From an uncultured Pseudomonadota bacterium (GTDB lineage: Bacteria > SAR324 > NAC60-12): a stretch of DNA of 12,258 nucleotides. Within the stretch, counting starts at the first letter, position 1. Each line of letters begins with the position of its first letter. Below, piece by piece: positions 7,303 to 12,258 of the stretch. The position numbers were made by a program, and so were the translations under genes. The notes beneath the pieces were generated by a model. The model worked only from the letters and a program-made list of their open reading frames with translations, was not told the DNA's origin and searched no databases. The DNA lies in assembly GCA_913056375.1 (NCBI GenBank), contig CAJXNF010000047.1, forward strand, positions 1 through 12,258, written 5' to 3'.

Positions 7303-7327
7303 TGTACCCGGCTGTAAGCCAGGTACA
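7303..7327 (-). promoter_or_regulatory. Intercistronic hairpin between atpA and atpG
   Basis: On the transcript strand the arms are TGTACCTGGC and GCCGGGTACA around a 5-base loop: ten pairs, one of them a U-G wobble. No T-run follows, so it is not a standard terminator. It begins 14 bases after the atpA stop and ends 17 bases before the atpG start. An effect on mRNA processing or on atpG translation is inferred only from position. Confidence 0.5.
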
Positions 7328-7341
7328 GGATAGCTTAGCAC

Positions 7342-8850
7342 TCAGGCTGCCTGGAATGTTTCGACGTACTCGCTGAGAGCCTTCTTCAGGCCATCCTGGA
7401 CAGCGTCAATGTTCTGGGTTTCGATTAGTTGACTACGCAGGTCCGCATACTGCCCGTGCATCAACTGCAGGAAGCCATTCTCGAAGTCGCGAATGCTAGC
7501 TACGGAGATGTTATCTAGGTAGCCGTTGGTGGCAGCGAAGATCACCATGACCTGATCAGCCCAGTGCATTGGTGAATATTGTGGCTGCTTGAGTACTTCC
7601 ACGAGACGCTGTCCTCGGGCCAACTGCCGCTGGGTTGATGCGTCAAGATCACTTCCAAATTGGGCAAAGGCTTCTTTCTCACGGTACTGGGCCAGATCGA
7701 GTCGCAGTGTGCCAGCGACTTTTTTCATAGCTTTGACCTGAGCAGCACCCCCTACTCGGGAAACAGATAGACCTACGTTGATCGAAGGTCTTACCCCAGA
7801 GTTGAATAGATCCGTGCTGAGGAAGATCTGACCATCGGTGATCGAAATCACGTTGGTTGGGATGTAAGCGGATACGTCACCTGCTTGAGTTTCGATGACT
7901 GGCAATGCGGTCAAGGAGCCACCACCCAGCCCATCATGCAGCTTACAGGCTCGTTCGAGCAGACGGCTGTGAACGTAGAAGACATCCCCAGGGAAAGCTT
8001 CACGTCCCGGTGGGCGGCGAAGTAGCAATGACAACTGGCGGTAGGCAACTGCTTGCTTGGAAAGATCATCATAAATACAAAGGACGTGTTTGCCCTTGTC
8101 TCGGAAGTATTCACCCATGCTCACCCCTGAGTAGGGAGCGATGAACTGCAGAGGGGCAGGTTCGGAGGCTGTCGCGGAGACAATGATTGTGTAGTCCATT
8201 GCGTTGGCATCTTCCAAGCGCTGGACGATCTGGGCCATTGTTGAACGCTTCTGCCCGATACCAACGTAGATACAGACAACGTCGCCACCTTTTTGGTTGA
8301 TGATCGTGTCGATGGCAATTGCCGTTTTGCCAGTCTGGCGGTCACCAATGATCAACTCGCGTTGTCCTCTCCCGATTGGCACCATGGAGTCGATAGCCTT
8401 GAGTCCTGTCTGCATCGGTTCATGCACAGACTTTCGGGTCACGATTCCCGGGGCGATGACTTCAACCAGTCGAGTTTCGTCTGTACCCAAAGGACCTTTG
8501 CCGTCAATCGGCTCTCCAAGTGGGTTGACCACACGACCGAGCATAGCGTCTCCGACCGGAACCTCGGCGATACGCTCTGTACGGCGCACCTCGTCTCCTT
8601 CCTTGATGCCTGCGTCACTACCGAAGATCACGATACCGACGTTGTCTTCCTCAAGGTTGAGGGCCATCCCTGTGGTACCATCGGAAAATTCAACCAACTC
8701 TCCGGCTCGTACGTTGTCCAGGCCGTGGACGCGTGCGATGCCGTCCCCGACGAGCAACACGGTACCTACTTCGGTTTTGGTCGCTTTCTTATCAAAATTT
8801 TCAATTTGCTTTTGGATGATCGCGCTGATCTCTTCGGCTCGTAGTTTCAT
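7342..8850 (-). CDS. atpA: F-type ATP synthase alpha subunit
   Basis: Regulatory nucleotide-binding subunit, three per F1. It has 502 residues, the normal length. The N-terminal MKLRAEEISAIIQKQIENF is the delta-binding segment. Walker A is GDRQTGKT (169-176). The family signature PSINVGLSVS is at 355-364, followed directly by R365, which corresponds to the arginine finger that reaches into the catalytic site of beta. CIYDDLSKQAVAYRQLSLLLRRPPGREA is typical. It starts 6 bases after the atpH stop with AGAGG as ribosome site, indicating tight translational coupling. Nothing is missing or unusual. Confidence 0.98.
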   Translation of the reverse strand: MKLRAEEISAIIQKQIENFDKKATKTEVGTVLLVGDGIARVHGLDNVRAGELVEFSDGTTGMALNLEEDNVGIVIFGSDAGIKEGDEVRRTERIAEVPVGDAMLGRVVNPLGEPIDGKGPLGTDETRLVEVIAPGIVTRKSVHEPMQTGLKAIDSMVPIGRGQRELIIGDRQTGKTAIAIDTIINQKGGDVVCIYVGIGQKRSTMAQIVQRLEDANAMDYTIIVSATASEPAPLQFIAPYSGVSMGEYFRDKGKHVLCIYDDLSKQAVAYRQLSLLLRRPPGREAFPGDVFYVHSRLLERACKLHDGLGGGSLTALPVIETQAGDVSAYIPTNVISITDGQIFLSTDLFNSGVRPSINVGLSVSRVGGAAQVKAMKKVAGTLRLDLAQYREKEAFAQFGSDLDASTQRQLARGQRLVEVLKQPQYSPMHWADQVMVIFAATNGYLDNISVASIRDFENGFLQLMHGQYADLRSQLIETQNIDAVQDGLKKALSEYVETFQAA

Positions 8851-8856
8851 AACCTC

Positions 8857-9411
8857 TCAACCCCTGATGATCGATTCACGGACTTGGACAAGTTGGTTGC
8901 GGATGCTTCCGTCGATCACCATCGAACCGATGCGTGTGACGATACCGCCGATGATGGAAGGATCCACTGAGACATGGATTTGTACGGTCTTGCCAGTACT
9001 GGCAGAGAGTTGTTCCTGCAGTTTCTGCAGCAGGTCTTTGCTCTCTTTACTACGTGGTTCTTTGGCAACCGTGACTTCTGCGGGAAGGATTCCCATCGCC
9101 TCTTGGGTCAATAAGGCGAACGCCCGGGCAATGTCGTGAACAAGCGACAGGCGGCGTTTACTGAGCAGATAGCGCAGAAAGGTACTGACCAGTGGGGAAA
9201 GATTCATACTGGTTAGTACATCGGTCAGGATGTTATTGCGCACCGCCATTGGAACTTTGTTGTTACTCAGGCCTTCCTGCAATTCAACAGACTCGTGCAG
9301 AGTATCAGAAAAGTCCTTCAGTTCAGTTTCCACCTGCTCCAGGCTGTTTTCTTTCTGGGCAAGGTTGGAAAGTGCCGAGGCATATCTGCGGGCAATCACC
9401 ATTTGGCTCAT
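8857..9411 (-). CDS. atpH: F-type ATP synthase delta subunit (OSCP)
   Basis: Peripheral-stalk subunit that joins the b/b' stator to the top of the alpha3beta3 ring. It has 184 residues. The N-terminus VIARRYASALSNLAQ (5-19) opens the helical domain that binds alpha; FLRYLLSKRRLSLVHDI (78-94) is the conserved central block; the C-terminal signature DPSIIGGIVTRIGSMVIDGS is at 150-169. The start ATG overlaps the atpF stop by 4 bases (ATGA arrangement), so translation is probably coupled. Confidence 0.96.
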   Translation of the reverse strand: MSQMVIARRYASALSNLAQKENSLEQVETELKDFSDTLHESVELQEGLSNNKVPMAVRNNILTDVLTSMNLSPLVSTFLRYLLSKRRLSLVHDIARAFALLTQEAMGILPAEVTVAKEPRSKESKDLLQKLQEQLSASTGKTVQIHVSVDPSIIGGIVTRIGSMVIDGSIRNQLVQVRESIIRG

Positions 9412-9980
9412 TGGCTTCCTCCACTCGGCAATTTGTCTACAAAATCTTGAATCAGTTTTTTCTGCTGGTCTGCATTGACACGTTGCTGCAGCTTCTCTTC
9501 AGCTAGATCGATGGTCACTCCAGCTACCCAGTGACGCAGATCGTATTCAGCTTTTTTAAATTCTTGCTCGATGGTGAAGCGAGCGTAGTCGGTGATTCGT
9601 TTCACCTCAGCTTCACCTTCCTCCAGAATTCGCTGACGCTCAGCTTCTGCAGTGACCTTGGCCTTTGCAATCATCTCCGTTGCTTCGTGCTCTACCTTCT
9701 CCAATTTTTCGCGTGCTTTGGTTAGTTCTTCTTCGATACGAAGTTCGGCCTGACGTGCTTCCTCAATAGTAGCTTTGGCTTCTTCTGCAGATTTCCCCAG
9801 AGCACTGCTGATGGGTTTGCGGGCAAAGTAGTAGAGGATTGCCAGCAAAATGACCGTATTCACTACTTTCCAGAAGAAGTCCAGCATTGAGGATTGTCCT
9901 TCTTCTCCAGCAGCCCAGAGTGGCGCTGACCAAAGTAGTCCAGTCAGCAACACGCTATACATGCCGGTTCTCTTCATCAT
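9408..9980 (-). CDS. atpF: F-type ATP synthase b subunit with signal-like N-terminus
   Basis: Stator subunit anchoring F1 to the membrane, 190 residues from the chosen start. The N-terminus has two hydrophobic segments: a signal-like one (MYSVLLTGLLWSAPLWAAG, about 7-25) and the true anchor (about 38-52, VVNTVILLAILYYF). The anchor is followed by ARKPISSALGKSAEEAK and a long charged coiled-coil running to the C-terminus. The extra leader is known in b subunits of deltaproteobacterial-type operons. The ATG at 9980 is chosen because AAGGA lies 7 bases upstream; the frame is open to 10025 and a MetMet at 10001/9998 is an alternative without a good ribosome site. It follows atpF' by 54 bases and overlaps atpH by 4. 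Whether the leader is cleaved cannot be told from the sequence. Confidence 0.93.
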   Translation of the reverse strand: MMKRTGMYSVLLTGLLWSAPLWAAGEEGQSSMLDFFWKVVNTVILLAILYYFARKPISSALGKSAEEAKATIEEARQAELRIEEELTKAREKLEKVEHEATEMIAKAKVTAEAERQRILEEGEAEVKRITDYARFTIEQEFKKAEYDLRHWVAGVTIDLAEEKLQQRVNADQQKKLIQDFVDKLPSGGSQ

Positions 9981-10034
9981 TATGCAGTCCTTTCTCATCA
10001 TGAATCCCACAAAGGGGAGCGGCAAGGAGGGAAG

Positions 10035-10514
10035 TTAGTTGAGCAGGCGGTCCACAGTCCGTTCTGACAATTCTTCCGTCAATTGTTGCAGAGTTGCTCG
10101 TGCCTGGTCCGTCTCGGAAATTAGGCGTTCGTGAGCACTGCGAGCCTCTTTCTCCAGCAAATCTCGTTGCTTCAGAATGGTCTCTTCACGTTGCTTGTGA
10201 CTTTGCTCATAGGCTTCGTTCATCACATGTGCTACCTCTGCACGGGCAACGTGGAGCTTCTGGTCAAGCTGGTGTCCGAGTGTCTCAATCTCTTTAGTCA
10301 GAACAGCTACTCGATCTCGTCGATCCTGAACAAATTTCTCACGCTGCTCAATAGTACGCAAGACAGGTTGGAACAAGAAGGAATTGAGAGATTTGTAGAC
10401 GATGAAGATGATCACCAAAGTTACGATTGGGGTTGCTAATTGGAAGTGCAACAGACCATAGTCTACCGCAAAACCGCCCCAAGCATTTTCAAGAATCGCC
10501 TGCTTGTAATCCAT
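10035..10514 (-). CDS. atpF': F-type ATP synthase b' subunit
   Basis: Second stator subunit, forming a heterodimeric b/b' stalk with the product of the next gene. It has 159 residues, with one membrane segment at about 25-40 (ATPIVTLVIIFIVYKS), then FLFQPVLRTIEQREKFVQDRRD, the conserved start of the cytoplasmic helix, and a continuous charged coiled coil to the C-terminus. It lacks the signal-like leader of the b subunit, which fits assignment as b'. The ATG at 10514 has AAGG about 10 bases and GGGA directly upstream. It is the first gene of the operon. Which of the two paralogues is named b or b' is by convention; that both are b-type is clear. Confidence 0.9.
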   Translation of the reverse strand: MDYKQAILENAWGGFAVDYGLLHFQLATPIVTLVIIFIVYKSLNSFLFQPVLRTIEQREKFVQDRRDRVAVLTKEIETLGHQLDQKLHVARAEVAHVMNEAYEQSHKQREETILKQRDLLEKEARSAHERLISETDQARATLQQLTEELSERTVDRLLN

Positions 10515-10618
10515 TCCCTTGCCTTCGGTCTTGTGAGATGTGAATAGTTTCGATTTGTTCGGAGCCTTCTTTCAGGAAGCAGATTGAAGGAAAGCGAATT
10601 TGTTAACATAAGATGAGG

Positions 10619-10629
10619 TTGACGGTCAA
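10619..10629. promoter_or_regulatory. TTGAC-G-GTCAA palindrome, candidate overlapping -35 boxes
   Basis: An 11-base perfect palindrome in the divergent region between atpF' and gph. It presents TTGACG to the plus strand and TTGACC to the minus strand, each near the sigma-70 -35 consensus. At 17-18 bases downstream the candidate -10 boxes are poor (TAGTAG on plus, TAACAA on minus, 3 of 6 matches each). It could equally be an operator. The surrounding 204 bases hold no other gene I can support. Confidence 0.35.
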
Positions 10630-10718
10630 GCGTCTTTTCAGTAGTAGTGAGTTAATCTTCGTTACCACCAGCAGTGGAACCAAGTTTGTTTTTCGGTAAA
10701 AATCTGATGAAGGACTCA

Positions 10719-11393
10719 ATGCGCATTCAAGCAATTTGTTTTGATCTCGATGGCACGCTGCTCGACACATTGGCAGATATTGGCAATGCGGCAAATGCTG
10801 CGTTGCTACGATTTGATCTGCCAACACACCCTCTGGAACGTTATCGTTATTTCGTGGGAGAAGGTGCCAGCCGCTTGATGGAACAGGTACTGCCCCAGAC
10901 GTACACCTCCGATGAATGGCGTGATCGGCTACTGGAGGCCTTTGAAGAAGAGTATGCCCTAGGTTGGAAGCAGCAGACCTGCCTCTATGCTGGAATCGCA
11001 GACTTGTTGGATGAATTGACTCAAGCAGCTTGGCCCTTGGCGGTTCTTTCAAACAAGCCAGATGCCTTCACACAGCAATGCGTGCAACATTTCCTTGGAG
11101 CTTGGCCTTTCCGAATTGTTCGAGGACAACAAGCCGGTATTCCCCGAAAGCCAGATCCAACTGGGATGCAACTGATTGCTCAAGAACTTAGCTTGCCAGT
11201 CGAGGCACTCTGCTTGGTTGGAGATACCAGCGTCGATATGCAGACTGCCACGAATGCGGGCAGTTGCCCGATTGGAGTTAGTTGGGGTTTCCGGAAAGTT
11301 AAAGAACTTCAGGAGCATGGAGCGCGCTTGGTGGTTGATTCTCCAATAGAATTGGCAACGTGGTTGCGAAAGCAGCATGCTGAATTCAGCTAA
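10719..11393 (+). CDS. gph: HAD-family phosphatase, phosphoglycolate phosphatase-like
   Basis: Cytoplasmic HAD hydrolase, 224 residues, most like phosphoglycolate phosphatase, which removes 2-phosphoglycolate formed by DNA repair or RuBisCO oxygenation. Motif I is FDLDGTLLDT (8-17) with nucleophile and acid/base aspartates; motif II is LSNKPD; the motif III lysine lies in RKPDP; motif IV is GDTSVDM. All catalytic residues are present. A helical cap follows motif I (type C1, about residues 18-85). The ATG at 10719 is chosen because it places motif I at the usual distance and AAGGA lies 4 bases upstream; ATG 10707 and the frame from 10674 are alternatives. It is divergent from the ATP synthase operon. 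HAD substrates are hard to predict: pyrophosphatase PpaX or another sugar-phosphate phosphatase are possible. Confidence 0.85.
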   Translation: MRIQAICFDLDGTLLDTLADIGNAANAALLRFDLPTHPLERYRYFVGEGASRLMEQVLPQTYTSDEWRDRLLEAFEEEYALGWKQQTCLYAGIADLLDELTQAAWPLAVLSNKPDAFTQQCVQHFLGAWPFRIVRGQQAGIPRKPDPTGMQLIAQELSLPVEALCLVGDTSVDMQTATNAGSCPIGVSWGFRKVKELQEHGARLVVDSPIELATWLRKQHAEFS

Positions 11394-11482
11394 AAAAAAC
11401 TGGCATCTCTGAGGGACCTCCGATAGCTTGATCCCCTTCGAAAAGCCGACTCCCTTCCCGTATCCAATTCGTGCTGCCCGCC

Positions 11483-11698
11483 ATGCTGATCCAATGTCCG
11501 GAATGTCATCGACGTTACGAATTTGCTATTGAAGCTCTGCCGGATACTCATAGATCGCAATGTGTTCATTGCAATTGTCTGATTCCTCTACCTGGTCCAC
11601 CTTCTGTTAAGCGTGAGACCAAAGCCAATACATCGGAGTTGAGACCCAGTCCAGAGGGGGAAGCTGCCTATCGACGCTCAACCACTCTGACAAAAAGT
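11483..11698 (+). CDS. MJ0042-type zinc-ribbon protein, 3' part missing at the junction
   Basis: N-terminal 72 residues of a protein with a short treble-clef/zinc-ribbon. CPEC (5-8) and CVHC (27-30) form a four-cysteine site separated by RRYEFAIEALP, the pattern of the MJ0042 finger often found at the N-terminus of proteobacterial proteins of unknown function, commonly followed by a Pro/Ser-rich linker and a membrane segment. Here the linker begins (IPLPGPPSVKRETK) but the native sequence stops near 11700, where composition changes. The open frame continues to 11809 as Arg/Pro-rich residues that are simply the antisense of another gene. ATG 11483 is chosen; GTG 11471 is possible and no clear ribosome site is seen. 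It starts 89 bases after gph on the same strand. Confidence 0.6.
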
Positions 11699-11710
11699 GA
11701 GACTCGACCA
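11690..11710. other. Composition and gene breakpoint
   Basis: To the left the DNA is about 50% GC with the codon use of the rest of the window; to the right it is roughly 65-70% GC. The plus-strand zinc-ribbon gene and the minus-strand nuclease-like gene both lose homologous-looking sequence here. I see no insertion sequence end, tRNA or inverted repeat at the joint. The exact base is uncertain within about 20 bases. Confidence 0.7.
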
Positions 11711-12258
11711 GCGCCACCACCTGCTGGCCCGCCGCGGCGGCGTCCTTCAGCGCGTCGACGATGCGCTCTTGCAGGCCGTCGAGATCATCGGCGCACCGCG
11801 CCGCGGTGACGCGCAGCAGCTGCCATCCCAGACGACGCCAATAATCTGGCATGTACAGATCTCGCACCAACGGCTCGGACTCCAACAAGAACTGCGACAT
11901 ATCCACCGCGACCGACGGGCTCGTGGGGGATTGTCGCACCACGAGGTCGATCTTCTTGTTCGCCATGCCGACGGACTCTTGCACGCGGAGGCCCCTCGCA
12001 ACGAGCTGCTCGGCCAACCAGGCCCGAGCTTGGTCCAGCTGCGTTGCCAGGCGGTCGCGGCTGCTGAGGCCGTGCGACGGCGAGTGAGCGCCCCGTTGAG
12101 CGGCGCGTTCAGCCTCAGCGAGGGCAGCCGTGACGCCCGTGACGTCACCGCTCGAGACCGCGCGGACATAGCGCAGATAGGCGCGCAGAATCTTCGGCCC
12201 AGGGTGGCGGCTTCGCTCCACTGAAAGGGCATCGGGATCGATCGAGGTGAGCACCCAC
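11699..12258 (-). CDS. Fragment of a large helicase/nuclease protein, C-terminal endonuclease-like domain
   Basis: About 186 residues of a protein entering from the right edge and broken at the junction. The first part (LTSIDPDALSVERSRHPGPK, then LRAYLRYV) resembles the segment after the motor domains in large superfamily I-type helicases. The second part reads like the MTES_1575/Vsr-like PD-(D/E)XK nuclease domain that often ends such proteins: a helix LAEQLVARGLRVQESVG, then KKIDLVV, a VAVDMSQF strand, SEPLVRDLYMPDYWRRLGWQLLRV and a final helix. The active-site residues are not canonical: the usual Glu-X-Asp-Gly after the second strand is VDMS. GC-rich codon use suggests an actinobacterium or similar. 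The frame runs on to a stop at 11607, but its last 30 or so residues lie in the low-GC part and are not native. The domain call is from pattern memory and moderate. Confidence 0.5.

Noticed and set aside
8297..9139. 280-codon open frame on the plus strand opposite atpA and atpH
   Set aside because: Low-complexity Ser/Pro/Thr-rich translation, antisense to two highly conserved genes; open only because of their codon use.
11607..11698. C-terminal tail of the minus-strand nuclease-like frame
   Set aside because: Lies in the low-GC side and is antisense to the zinc-ribbon gene, so it is a read-through artifact of the junction.
11699..11809. Arg/Pro-rich extension of the zinc-ribbon protein
   Set aside because: It is the antisense of the GC-rich nuclease-like gene; a Pro-rich linker is normal for the family but this stretch is better explained as foreign DNA.
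11747..12232. 161-codon and 175-codon alternative frames in the GC-rich end
   Set aside because: High GC opens all frames; only the frame reading LTSIDPDALS onward has family-like sequence.
1..12258. CRISPR arrays, tRNA or rRNA genes, insertion-sequence ends
   Set aside because: I looked for regularly spaced repeats, tRNA-like cloverleaf ends and terminal inverted repeats and saw none.

Overview
This window looks like a bacterial chromosome segment of about 50% GC, probably from a marine or freshwater proteobacterium-like lineage, assembled or joined at its right end to about 560 bases of much GC-richer DNA. The ATP synthase operon encodes two b-type stator subunits (b' and b), the b has a signal-like N-terminus, and the a and c genes are not in the operon. 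Established knowledge places that arrangement in deltaproteobacterial-grade groups such as Geobacter, Desulfobacterota relatives and the SAR324 lineage. The phylum is an inference and no rRNA is present to settle it.

From left to right, positions 1-3772 hold a minus-strand run of five tightly spaced genes. In transcription order they are an unrecognised 124-residue protein, an SRPBCC/START-like protein, a LivK-type periplasmic substrate-binding protein, a divergent MurG-like glycosyltransferase and the N-terminal 200 residues of an acyl-CoA synthetase that runs off the window. A LIV-type binding protein with an AMP-forming ligase suggests uptake and CoA-activation of an organic acid or lipid-like substrate. 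The MurG-like gene within it lacks residues normally conserved in MurG. Divergent from this run, rlmE (3877-4470, plus strand) encodes the 23S rRNA 2'-O-methyltransferase and ends against atpC with a hairpin between the two.

Positions 4511-10514 carry the complete F1 plus peripheral-stalk operon on the minus strand, transcribed b'-b-delta-alpha-gamma-beta-epsilon. The membrane a and c subunits must be encoded elsewhere. A 10-bp hairpin lies in the alpha-gamma gap. Divergent from atpF', a gph-like HAD phosphatase gene (10719-11393) is read rightward. The shared intergenic region contains a TTGAC-G-GTCAA palindrome that could supply a -35 box to each direction.

The right end (from 11483) begins as a CXXC zinc-ribbon protein of the MJ0042 type. 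It breaks off near 11700, where GC rises sharply. Beyond that point the coding strand flips and reads as the C-terminal part of an actinobacterial-looking helicase/nuclease protein. Both genes are broken at the same place, so this is either a chimeric contig joint or a recombination breakpoint. It is the most notable anomaly. Apart from it the window is mostly conserved housekeeping genes; I did not find convincing evidence for a new multi-gene system.
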